A stretch of DNA of 64,000 nucleotides from Eretmocerus hayati. Taxonomy: Eukaryota; Arthropoda; Insecta; Hymenoptera; Aphelinidae. The notes beneath the pieces were generated by a model, which ran no database searches, had not been told where the DNA came from, and saw only the letters and a program-made list of their open reading frames with translations. The position numbers and the translations under genes were made by a program. Positions 35,202 through 46,112 of this stretch are shown one piece after another (the first letter of the stretch is position 1; every line of letters starts with the position of its first letter). The stretch lies in contig CM056744.1 in the NCBI GenBank assembly GCA_029851415.1, positions 12,841,268-12,905,267 of the forward strand, in the 5' to 3' direction.

Positions 35202-35232
<31 letters not shown>
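34697..35232. repeat. Microsatellite cluster: (TA)n and three (CT)n tracts
   Basis: (TA)10 lies at 34697-34716. (CT)n tracts lie at 34879-34912, 35095-35132 and 35204-35232, and the purine-rich GAGAGA and GAAGAGAAAAGAGG segments between them lie in the complementary sense. Apparent frames here translate as RERE or SLSL repeats and are not genes. Confidence 0.9.
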
Positions 35233-35235
<3 letters not shown>

Positions 35236-35739
35236 TCTCGGGCTGTTTTAATCAGAGAACGCCAACATTGCTGGACAACTTGGGATTCGTGCCTTTACAA
35301 TTGATGTTATGTGCTAGGTTTTGGATGGGCAAACTTTGATTTGATATTCGACTCTTTTCAAAAGTTCACAAGAATTGAAAAATTGAATCTCTGGATCATA
35401 TCAGACTCTTCGATATAGACTGTGAATCAATTTTAAATTCCCTGATTGAATCAGGTTCGTCGTGTGCCTTTCATGACTTCTGATAATTTTTACAATATAT
35501 ATGAGGATCGGAAATTAAACGGTAGGAAGTTAATTGCAAGTGCAAAATTTGACCATCCGGCTTCCGCGTACCGGGTTGTCTACATGGAAGGGGTCAAGTG
35601 TAATAGGTGGCCGTATGGATCATCGATGGATCATGGGTGGATCGATGAGTCGATGAGTGGATGAGTTGATATATGGTCGGGTGGAGGAGTGATTGATGGA
35701 TATTCTGGTTTGTTTCGGTTAAGTTCGGCCTAAAACGAT

Positions 35740-36460
35740 TCTGGTACCGTACTAAATATAACCATAACCAAAAGCTTAATAGTACCGCAGTACTATTAAG
35801 CTTTTGATACCGTACTAGTAACGTAATAGTACCGTACTAGTGCGGTACTGGTTCCATACTAGTAACGTACTAGTGCCGTACTGGTAACATATCAGAATCA
35901 CGTACTAGTACCATAATAGTACCATATTAGTATAAAACTGTACTTGTATTGTACAGAATCACCGTACAAGTACCGTACTAGAATCGTCGCACTAATACCG
36001 TCCGAGAATCATCGTACTAGCAACGTACTAGAATTGTCGCACTAGTAGCGTACTAGAATTTTCGTACTAGTGCCGTACGAGGATCATAGCGCTAGTACCA
36101 TACTGGAATTTTCGTACTAATGCCGTACGAGAATCATAGCGCTACTAGCATACTTGAATCTTCGTAGTAGTACCGTACGAGAATCATTGAACTAGTACCG
36201 AAGTAGAATCATCGGACTAGTACCATACGAGGGTCATCGTACTAGTTCCATTTGAGAATCATCGTAACTAGTTCTGTCTAGTTCGGTCTAGTTTCATCTA
36301 ATTGGGTCAAGTTAGTTCTAGTTCGGTCTCATACGATCTTATTCGGTACAGTGCAGTCTAATACGGTCTGTCCCAGTCAAGTTTGATCTCTCGTTTGATC
36401 TAGTTCAGCCTGGATCTGTCTACTTCGGTCAAGTGTGGTCTAGTTTGGTCATGCTTGCTT
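35740..36460. repeat. Minisatellite of ACTAGT-centred units (about 25 bp, then about 10 bp)
   Basis: From about 35930 to 36260 roughly a dozen units of the form CGTACTAGTACCGTACGAGAATCAT follow one another with substitutions. They are preceded by shorter GTACTAGTACC units and followed by TCTAGTTCGG-type units to about 36460. A 16-bp perfect-arm hairpin (AAAAGCTTAATAGTAC) lies at 35770-35805. Confidence 0.8.
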
Positions 36461-36847
36461 ATAATGTATCACGCAGCTGTGTATGCTATGAGTGGAAATC
36501 ACTGATTAATTATTTGATTCACTAATTGATTGAGTGACTGCACAACTCATTGATCGACCGTGTGCCATGTGTTATGCGTTGTGGGTCTTGCATCGAGTGT
36601 CGCGTGCAAATTTGGATGCGCCGTGATGGATCTTAAATTAAACGCATTATTTCATATACTTTCAACACGGAGACTAGTCATAAAAAAATCTAAGTATTCG
36701 AGGCTTTGATATATTCAACTGAGACGTTCTAAGATTTAGAAAAGTTATTACAAATTTTCTAGAATAATATATCTATCGGTAGATATAATTCATTTAATAT
36801 CATCTTTGCGAACTTTCCAAGAAACTTTTTTTTCGACACCTTGAAAT

Positions 36848-36893
36848 GATGGCTGTGGAATTATTGATTGATGATCAATATTCCACAGCCATC
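36848..36893. repeat. 14-bp perfect-arm hairpin
   Basis: GATGGCTGTGGAAT and its exact complement flank an 18-base loop that can itself pair (ATTGAT/ATCAAT). No gene is associated. It could be a structured RNA or a chance or collapsed inverted repeat. Confidence 0.6.
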
Positions 36894-36951
36894 AATCAAC
36901 TTGAAAAACATCCCACGAGCTTCTGACTACTAAGAATATTGGAGCCAGACA

Positions 36952-36998
36952 AGTGGTAGCGAGTGAGGCAATGACGCTAGTCAAGATTGAATGATTCA
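36952..36998 (+). repeat. Short dispersed repeat shared with 58639-58680
   Basis: GCCAGACAAGTGGTAGCGAG and GGCAATGACGCTAGT recur at about 58639 as GCCGGACGAGCGTTAGCGAG and GGCAATAACGCTAGT. A 45-base core is conserved in the same orientation. The family is unknown. Confidence 0.5.
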
Positions 36999-37879
36999 CG
37001 AAAAATTATTCCTTCAGCAGATGTAACCAGGGTGTGTGACGAAATTCATTCAAATTCCGTTAAATTTCATTGATTCGTAATTTTCATTAGAATTTCTCCC
37101 ACAAACTCATGAATCACTCCTTTGTCGATAATGATAACGATTGCGATCATCAGGAGTAGAAATTTTGTATAAAATTTTGCAGTAATGGAAACATAACGAA
37201 ATTCAACGAAATCAGGAATGAAGTTACAGAACTTGTTTGTAACAATGATTCACAAGAATAAAATCGGTGCTGGCAAGAGCTATCTCTTTTTTGAAGGGTC
37301 GAAAAATTTTCACAGCCAGGCATCGTGCTTAAAAAGTTCATTAGGAGTATGCGTTTTTGATCAATTTTCCAGAAAAGCCAATACGTCATTCATCACGCTG
37401 CTAGAGGTATCAATTATATTCGAGCAATTAGGATAACAGTACCCTTCACGTATCGTCTATCAATCATCCACTCTGTGGCTTTCCATAAATCATATCCGAA
37501 TTCTTAGTTTTCAATGACTTTTCAATGACTTTGAAACTGATTACTCTTGGAATTTTGAGTCAAACTGGTTATGAAATTGGAAAGGAAGCGAGTATAATCT
37601 GGAAAAATCTGCAAATTGACAAAAATTTTGTGAGGTCCTCAAAAATTTGTTGCACATTTATTATACAAAATCAAAACGTTCGCTGCTACGTCGTTTTTTC
37701 GTAATTTTATTTTGGTCATGAACTGGACCCCCGCATTTCGACGAAAACGCTCATATGGGCCTAGACTCTTCTTTACTCTATTGTTCACGTTCTTGTTTGA
37801 GTAAACCACCATGATAAATTTTTTTGGAAAATTATTCCTAGCAAGTCTCAGTTGGCAAAGATTGAAAGATAAAAAATCA
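36999..37879. other. Non-coding, nothing recognised
   Basis: Two overlapping frames (37150-37436) on opposite strands are unsupported. The sequence is AT-rich without a recognised motif. Confidence 0.3.
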
Positions 37880-38140
37880 CGGGTCCCACCGGTGGGACCC
37901 GTCCGCGTCGCAGCGAACGTATTAATGAGAGAATATTTCCAATATATTTCACTGTATGAATCTTATATTTTATATGGTGTCACAGTTACTGTTGGTTTCA
38001 TCGCCATTGCTTGAAGTGTCTACTGAAACCGCCCAGTTGCGGGGCGTGCCCGCCTTTATTAAATTAGATCTCCAGGTTTCATGGGTGGCTCGGGGTTGCG
38101 GGTCATAATCCGCTCTAGGGCTCGCTCCGCCCCGTTACAT
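37880..38140. repeat. GC-richer repeat fragment opening with a perfect palindrome
   Basis: A perfect 22-bp palindrome at 37880-37901 (half-site CGGGTCCCACC) is followed by GTCGCAGCGAACGTATTA. The latter recurs as GTCGCAGTGAACGTGTTA near 50281, where ACAGAGGACCC precedes it. Downstream GC-rich text (GGCTCGGGGTTGCGGGTC, GGGCTCGCTCCGCCCCG) stands out from its AT-rich surroundings. Likely pieces of a dispersed repeat. Confidence 0.45.
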
Positions 38141-40596
38141 TCTCCTACTCAGTCACATCTTATGCTAAATGGTCTCGAATTTTACTCGGAAAAATGTAAC
38201 TAAATTCAACTATCTTATCCAATTTTTAGAAGTAGATAGTTATTGCCATACTGGAATTTTCAAAATGCATCGATAGAGTGGAATAAATGAATTCGATGAT
38301 GTCAATGCGTTCTCATGATTCATGTAAAAATCAGGTCACCAAATTCACGTGAAATTCTTCATGATTCCTTCATTATTTTGGAGATTCTTCAGGGTAGTTT
38401 CTTGAGAAAAAAATGATTCGTTAAAATGGATTTGATGGAGTTAAACTCGAAACATGAATAGAGAAGTTACCATATTTTCCTAAAAGTAAGGCCTCCACCA
38501 ACACGAAAATGATCCTATGAATCATATTTCATCCGTTTACGAGTTGTTTTTCCGAAACATGAGATCGATTTTACCGAGGCAAAGAATTGTGAATCCTGGC
38601 TTTCTATCGGAGAAATACGGTACTGCCCAATGAGTCGGGAGTGAAGATATTCTTCGTCTCCTGATTAAATATGCCGTTTTTTATCCCTAGAAGTATTAAA
38701 AGATAAGGTTTGGGATGAATGGCGCAATGTAGAGACAGTCATGAAATCATCGACCAATTCAGAGAATATTACATTTTGTTGTACATATTTTATGATTATC
38801 GCAGAGGGTACTTAACACTCAGCGTTCGCGAAGTTGGTTGAAATATTCAAGGTCATCGTCCATTCTTTGAAGACCTACGAGGTCCTGAATGCGATCCTTG
38901 AAGGAAGTGACCTATTCATTTCTCGTAGTAAATTACTCGGGAAAACCTTATTAACGGTGTAGTGCTCCTTATTTTAAGCTGTAAAAAGGCAATGCCAGTG
39001 GCGAACGAAAATATACCCATATTCTGAAATACCGTGAGCGTGGGAAAATGAATCAATATAACCTCTATCCTTCGACTACATCAATTCTCAACCTGCTATC
39101 TTTGAGATATTCAGTAATTTCTCATTCAAGCCCATCGGTTTTTCTTTTTAAGTCAAGTTTGGTTACGAGAGCTTATTTCTATCATTTCAAGTATCAGACA
39201 TTCAACGCACACCTACAGGATAATACTGTCAAAAGAATGAATGTATGTATGTGTGTATATTACAAGGTCACAGACTCACGAAATTCAGAGTATCAAAGTC
39301 AGACAAGACAAAATCGTAATTAGAAGTCGTCTGAGTATAATCGGCCGAACGCTCTCAATAACGAAGGAATAATTAAGCCGATATTAGCTTTCTCTTCCCG
39401 ATATGACAGTCTTTACCCACCGAAGTTAGGAAAAAGTGGAGGGCAAAGGGGGATAGTGATAGATCTATGAAAGCTAAGGATGGAAAAGAAAGAAATCGCA
39501 TATCGATGCGGAAAAAAAATCGTGAGAGAGATCTGAGCAGCCTCCTCGACAATGGCTCAAAGTATTCTTGTTTTTCAACTCCTTTTTTTTTGCCTCAACT
39601 CCAAAGCTTCCCTCTTTATCTTCTATATCTCTATCTCAGTTCAAGAGGACACATTAGTAGCGAACGACGCGAAAAAATTTTCTTTCTTTTTTTTTTTTTA
39701 GAACCGATCCCTTTGTGCGTTCATCGATATGGATGAGCTTGTAGACTATAATATACCTACTTTGTGTATACGCGCACTATCCAGTTTTTTTTTTTTTTTT
39801 CGAAACTTTGCTCTGTCTGTATTATGATTCCCGATTGTGCGATGGAGCCCTTATATATGCAATTTTTTTCTCTTTGACTAATGCGTGTGTACGAGGTGAA
39901 ATGATCGGAAGTATTGTTGAGATTTAGAGAATCATTGATGGTCAGTGTGATGAAGATTTTGGACTCTGTGAGGAAAAGAGTCTACTTGAAATTTAGGAAT
40001 TTTGGGGTTGCTTCCTTATTTCTCTAATTCATTTTGAGGTTATTATTCAATACCTCAGTACGAGTATCGATTTAGTATTATCATAGTGTCATAAATGATG
40101 AATTAGTATTGTTACATGCCGATTTGTCCCGCTAGTTTAAAAAACGGGGAACTTGAAGAAAATCTTCTTCGTCACGAAGTCGAAAATTTTACATCAAAAC
40201 CTATGCTTTTGGGGTACCGGGTGATAATGAGGACACAACTATTAGGGATGATTGTACGAAGACAGATAGTGTTTTCATTTTTGATAATGATCTCCTGAGC
40301 TCACGAAATCTTCTGAAACTTCGAAGTATTTGTTATTCCATAGGTTAGAAAATTCTGTTGGGAAAAACTTGTGGCAGGAGTCGATATGATACACCGGAAT
40401 CCGATTCAGTGATTTTATAAAGTGAAGAGGATTTCAAGGCACCGAAGTGGTGAACTTGAGGAAAACTACAGAGCCTCCCATAACCATTACGCTTTCTCTT
40501 CCATTGAGGCACTATGATCGTCTTCTGAAACTTTTCGGCAATATGCAATATTGGAATGACTGTCTTTTGAAAATTTCTCATACATTCTCTACAAGC
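38141..40596. other. Non-coding, nothing recognised
   Basis: AT-rich sequence with T-runs at about 39689-39699 and 39785-39800. Frames at 39048-39323, 39467-39736 and 40345-40629 lack any recognised domain or splice context. Confidence 0.3.
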
Positions 40597-43102
40597 ATGC
40601 GATCAATTTTAATCAGCACAGTTTGCTGATATTAGTGACATAGACAAATTATCAGATATTTCTGATATCTAACTATGTACCTTCAAGGCACCTCACAATT
40701 GTCACCGGTTGTCGGCAAATAAACGACCGAGAAGAAATCATATGGAAATAGCGGGTTAAATAAGATCTTTCTCGCAAGTGGCTGGGCATGAGCGACTTTC
40801 ATATATAAAGACGATCAGAATCTCGATCATCAAGCTACTTAGGCTAGGTATCGTCGGGGACTCACCTGCCCAAGTGAAAAAAATCTATGTAGATCATATA
40901 CAGAATCTATATCCGATTCCGATATATAATTCATATATGTTTTTGGTAATATAGAAAGTCTATATGCCCTCAGTACGAAATTGTTTGACGTATGAAATCA
41001 ACGCCCGGAAAGGATTTTTTGCGTTTTTGAACGATTCTGAGCACGATTTTTAGTTGCTGTTTCACCTGAGGGGCAGATTTGCGCGGTAGAAATATTTGAG
41101 CAAAACCACCACTATCTGTAGAATTTTGGGGAAATTGTTTTGACCACACTTGCTCATCGTTGACTCGTCACCTGATCCGCACGGCCGAAGTCGGACTGTT
41201 ACCCACGTACATCGTCTGTTGGAGAGATCGTGGAGAAGAATTTTCGCGAATTTTTTAGCCCGTTGCGAAACCTTTATCTTCCCTTGCACACGACCAAATG
41301 ACGTATGCTTCACTCAAGAGCTCCATCAAGCTCAACATCGAGACTGCCTTGCAGAAATTCTGCACAGGAGCTGCAGCTTGGGCGGATAGATCAGCGGTTG
41401 AGAATAGGATGCAGCGCGACGTAAAGGCCGTCCTCAAGTAGCAAACGGCATGGTCAATGGGGCTCGTCGATCGATTGAAAGACCCGTCAATGACACGCGT
41501 CCGATGGATTGCGATGAGCTGTGGGACAAAATTTTTCACAGAGTAACACAATGATTTACAAAGGATTGATTCTACTGTACAGATCATTCTCGAAGCGCGC
41601 ATGGGACATTCAAATAACGAGGTCTCAAAGAACAACAAACTTTGCAGGTTAAGCCGCCGTCGAAGCATCACTTCAAATACATTCAAAGTTATTTTTCACG
41701 ATGGAGAATACTCATCTCAAGTCACAATTTTCACAAGCTGCCGTATTAGGTGGTCCACTTTCCAGCTGTCGCAGAGATCTTCTAGCGAAAAGTAGGCGAA
41801 GATACGCCCGGTGAACTTGACAAATTTTTCCGTTTGCGAGCATATCAAGCAGACTGAGACTGTTACTGTTTTGCTGACACCGAACTTCAGTCTGCTCGAT
41901 ATGCTCGCAAACGGAAAAATAGGTCAAGTTCGCTGCGCGTATCTTCGCCTACTTTTCGCTAGAAGATCTCTGCGACAGCTGGAAAGTGGACCACCTAATA
42001 CGGCAGCTTGTGAAAATTGTGACTTGAGATGAGTATTCTCCATCGTGAAAAATAACTTTGATTGTATTTGAAGTGATGCTTCGACGGCGGCTTAACCTGC
42101 AAAGTTTGTTGTTCTTTGAGACCTCGTTATTTGAATGTCCCATGCGCGCTTCGAGAATGATCTGTACAGTAGAATCAATCCTTTGTAAATCATTGTGTTA
42201 CTCTGTGAAAAATTTTGTCCCACAGCTCATCGCAATCCATCGGACGCGTGTCAATGACGGGTCTTTCAATCGATCGACGAGCCCCATTGACCATGCCGTT
42301 TGCTACTTGAGGACGGCCTTTACGTCGCGCTGCATCCTATTCTCAACCGCTGATCTATCCGCCCAAGCTGCAGCTCCTGTGCAGAATTTCTGCAAGGCAG
42401 TCTCGATGTTGAGCTTGATGGAGCTCTTGAGTGAAGCATACGTCATTTGGTCGTGTGCAAGGGAAGATAAAGGCTTCGCAACGGGCTAAAAAATTCGCGA
42501 AAATTCTTCTCCACGATCTCTCCAACAGACGATGTACGTGGGTAACAGTCCGACTTCGGCCGTGCGGATCAGGTGACGAGTCAACGATGAGCAAGTGTGG
42601 TGAAAACAATTTCCCCAAAATTCTACAGATAGTGGTGGTTTTGCTCAAGTATTTCTACCGCGCAAATCTGCCCCTCAGGTGAAACAGCAACTAAAAATCG
42701 TGCTCAGAATCGTTCAAAAACGCAAAAAATCCTTTCCGGGCGTTGATTTCATACGTCAAACAATTTCGTACTGAGGGCATATAGACTTTCTATATTACCA
42801 AAAACATATATGAATTATATATCGGAATCGGATATAGATTCTGTATATGATCTACATAGATTTTTTTCACTTGGGACAGATTCCTTCAGTCCCCCTGGAA
42901 AGTCAATTCTGTCGGGGAGTCCTAAAATTTTTCATTTCTTATCTCATTTTCCATGTATTTGAATGCCTCCATCAAAATCCTTCAAGTTGCGACACTCAAA
43001 TTGTGAGGTGCCTTGAAGGTACATAGTTAGATATCAGAAATATCTGATAATTCGTCTATGTTTCTAATATCAGCTAACTGTGCTGGTTAAAATTGATCGC
43101 AT
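40597..43102. repeat. 2.5-kb palindrome: 104-bp outer arms and 989-bp inner arms
   Basis: The outer arms 40597-40700 and 42999-43102 are near-identical reverse complements (ATGCGATCAATTTTAA at the tip). Inside, 40869-41857 and 41887-42875 are both 989 bp, start CCCAAGTGAAAAAAATCTAT, and share one axis, so no net indel separates them. The loop is 29 bases. By eye the arms differ at only a few per cent of positions or fewer. The spacers between outer and inner arms (168 and 123 bp) are unrelated. Both arms carry the same broken reading frame (stops at about 41260, 41440 and 41548 in the left arm) and its 143-codon shadow on the other strand, so the frame was already dead before duplication or the arms have been homogenised. 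A foldback transposon or a recent inverted duplication are the main options. Confidence 0.9.
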
Positions 43103-43985
43103 ATACGCCTATTCAAGCATTTGATGGATTTGAATTTCGTGCGATCGAGTCAAGTAGTACACATTCCGTACAAGCAGTTTTACGCATGTTGAGTGGATCA
43201 AATTGATTCTGTTTGGTGGCTTTTGTGAAGAATATCGTTTTCTCTATCCATGAGACGTACTTCACATCGGCCGAAATTCATGCAAGCACGGAGGTTGATC
43301 ATCGAATGAAAGATCACTTTGATCATATACAGGTTGTTTCGAAAATGTTGTATGCACGATATTGAAGTCCTTCCAATGTGGTAGCGGATAAATTTTTTTT
43401 TTTTTTTTTCTTCACAATTGGTCACTCGATTATGTCGGAACCTGAATCCTTCGAAGGATCGCGTTCTCTTCATTACCTGTTTGAGCGTGAACTCTCGTAA
43501 ATTGCGTGGACTCGAAATTAAAATGCAGTGGAATACTTTATCGGAATTTTGGGTATTGCAAATAAACACTTACGACTCACTCTAAAACTCAATATTTCGA
43601 TCGCAATGAATATTGTGGAACAAGGGTTTGAGAAGATTGAGACATGACACAAGGAGAGAGAAAAAGAAACTGAATAATTGTGCAGTCGGTACGGAGCGCG
43701 GGCGCTAAACACGCGTGATAACAAATTGCTCAACCAAAGTATTGTTTCGGTTCGGCGGTCAGTGAATAACTAACATTTGCGAGACAGCTCGTCTCGCTCG
43801 TAAGAACTAGAGGTGAGAGAGACGTAGACAGTGTCGAAATTTTCTAGATAGATTCAAAATATCACGAATAAGTCATCAAGAATTGTTGAAGACGGCGTGA
43901 TACGCCAACTTTCACTGTCTCTTCGGCATTTCAATTATCAGACTTGAATGTCGTATGATTGTGATGGAGTAATATCTTCAAAATC
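43103..43985. other. Non-coding, nothing recognised
   Basis: A T-run lies at about 43394-43409. Overlapping minus-strand frames (43569-43198, 43733-43518) show no recognised domain. Confidence 0.3.
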
Positions 43986-46112
43986 GAACAGTACCTGATG
44001 GGGACTCACTAGCCTAGTACTAAGGCAGTGCTAGTTCAAAACTGATACGGCAGCCCCGCGGACCCATCATAGGACGCTAATGTTAACGCAACAGTACTAG
44101 CGTACCGGTACCCGCACAAAACTCATACGGCAGATCTGTGACACTCCTGCAAAAATTGAACAGTACCGCAACAATACTAGCGCAACAGTGCCGGTTCGAG
44201 ACTAACACAGCTGGTTAGTTATACTTCTTCAGGATTCGAGCAGTACTGATACGGCATGACAGCTCTGAGACATTTTTTGGAACTTGGATAATACCGCAAC
44301 AGTGCTAGCGCAGCAGTACCGATTAAAGACGCATATGGCAGCTTCGCAACTCTCTTCAGAATTCGAATTACATCCACAGTTCGAGACTGATACGTCAGAT
44401 CCGTGATGCTTCTCCGAGACTCGAACAGTACCGCAACAGTACTAAGGCAGCATTACAAGTTCAAGACTGATGTGGCAGTTCCGTAACGCTTTCACGAAAT
44501 TTGAGTGATGCCGCCACATTGCTAGCTCAGAAATATCAATTCAAGACTGATATAGTAATTCTGTGACATTTATTCAGGATTTGAATGGTACCGGAACAGT
44601 ACTAGCGCAGCAGTACCACTTCAAAACTGATACGGAAATTCCATGATACTTTCTCAGGACTTACAAGGGGAGTCCGGAGTCTCCGGGTCCTGAAATCTCA
44701 CCAAAATTTTTTCACAGTTTCGTACCACCTAGAATATGAAGAACCCAAAGCAACTCTGTCAAATGGGCCTCCCGTTCTGAGCTACAGCCAGAAACGTCAA
44801 CATTGCTAGTATATCTATATATATCACTTCTTAACATTGGCCTATATGGGCAATGTTAATGTCATGGGCTGTAGCTCTGAACAGAAGGCCCATTTGACAA
44901 AGCTGCTTTGGGTTCTTCATATTCTAGGTGGTACAAAACTGTAAAAAAATTTTGGTAAGATTTCAGGACCCGGAGACTCCGGACTCCCCTTGTTAGTTAG
45001 CCCCGTGACTGTAACAGTATCGATTCAACTAGGATACGGCAGTTCGAGCTTACTTCTCCAGGATTCGCGCAATACCAGTGCAGTCGTATCAGTCTTAGGA
45101 ACTAGCCATGTCATTATTGAATTGGCACTGCCGTGCTAGAACTGTTACGCTTCCATGAGAGACCTAAGAAAATATAGCTAATCAGCTATGTCAGTCCTAA
45201 TTCGGTACTTCTGTGCCAGTGCTGTTGCAATGTTGCTGCGCGCTAGTACTTTTGTGGTACCACTCGAGCCATCAGAAAGGGTCACTAGGCTTTTGTATCG
45301 CGCTTAAAGTGGCTGCAATGAACTAGTACTGTTGACGTACCGTTCAAATCCACGAGAAGTGCCACGAGCCCGCATTATCGGTTTTGAATTGGTACCGGTA
45401 TGCTAATTCTGTTGTGGTACCATTCGAGCCATGAGTCGCGAAGCTGTCATATTAGTCTTGAAATCACTGTACTTGTTGTATTGCGGTACCATTTATGTCC
45501 CAAGGAATTGTTACCAACCAACTGTGTTAGTCTCGAACCAGCGCTGTTGCGCCAGTACTGTTGGGGTACCCTTCAAGTCTCAGAGAAGTGGCTCTAACCT
45601 ACCATATCAGTCTGAACTGGTACTACTGAGGTAGTTTTGTTGCAATACCATTCGAGTCCTAAAAAGGTGTTTCGGAGCTGTCATATCAGTTTTTAGTTGA
45701 AACTGCTGCGCTAGCACTGTTAAAAAATCATTGAAGTTCCGAAAAAGTGTCACAGAGCTGCCACATCAATCTTGAACTATTACTGCTAACGCTCGTACTG
45801 TTTCGGTACTGCTCAAGTCCTGGGGAGGGGGGGGGGGGTTACTAACTAGCTCAGAGCTGATACTGTTGCGGTACCACTCAAGTCCTGGTGAAGTATCGCG
45901 GACCTAACGTATCTGTCTTGATCTGGTGCTACTGCGCTATTGCTATCATAGAACTATTCTTGTCCCTGAGGAATGCCACTGATTAACTGTGTTCGTCGTG
46001 GACTGGCACTAATGCACTAGTACCGTTACGGTACAGCTCCAGTCCTGGTGAAGTATCGCAGATATACCGTATCAGTCCTGAGCTAGTACTGCTGCGCTAG
46101 CACTAGGAAATA
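43986..46112. repeat. Satellite array of ~80-bp units, orientation flips near 45090
   Basis: Units contain CAGTACCGCAACAGTACTAGCGCA and AAGACTGATACGGCAGTTCC (each at about 80-bp spacing: 44041, 44119, 44203, 44385, 44465, 44546, 44624). From about 45100 the units appear in reverse complement (CTGTCATATCAGTYTTGAA, TGCGCTAGTACTGTTRYGGTACC) to about 46112. Divergence between units is high. The left block is interrupted by the MITE at 44664-44992. A poly-G run is at about 45827-45838. Confidence 0.8.
44664..44992. mobile_element. 329-bp palindromic MITE with TTA target duplication (Harbinger-like)
   Basis: The left arm CAAGGGGAGTCCGGAGTCTC runs on through GAAATCTYACCAAAATTTTT, and CAAATGGGCCT is matched along its whole length by the right arm ending GACTCCGGACTCCCCTTG. 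TTA lies outside both ends (44661-44663 and 44993-44995), the 3-bp duplication typical of PIF/Harbinger. The arms are about 150 bp around an ATATATATAT-containing centre. The older half copy at 8262-8384 belongs to the same family. Confidence 0.85.

Noticed and set aside
34861..35339. Frames rich in RERE, SLSL or LSLS
   Set aside because: They are direct translations of (CT)n/(GA)n microsatellites.
42058..42489. A 143-codon open frame, mirrored at 41686-41255
   Set aside because: It exists in both palindrome arms as the antisense of another, stop-broken frame. It has no recognised domain and no splice context, so it is treated as part of the repeat.
43986..46112. CRISPR array
   Set aside because: The ~80-bp units are diverged along their whole length and contain no short conserved repeats with unique spacers. 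There are no cas genes and the context is eukaryotic.
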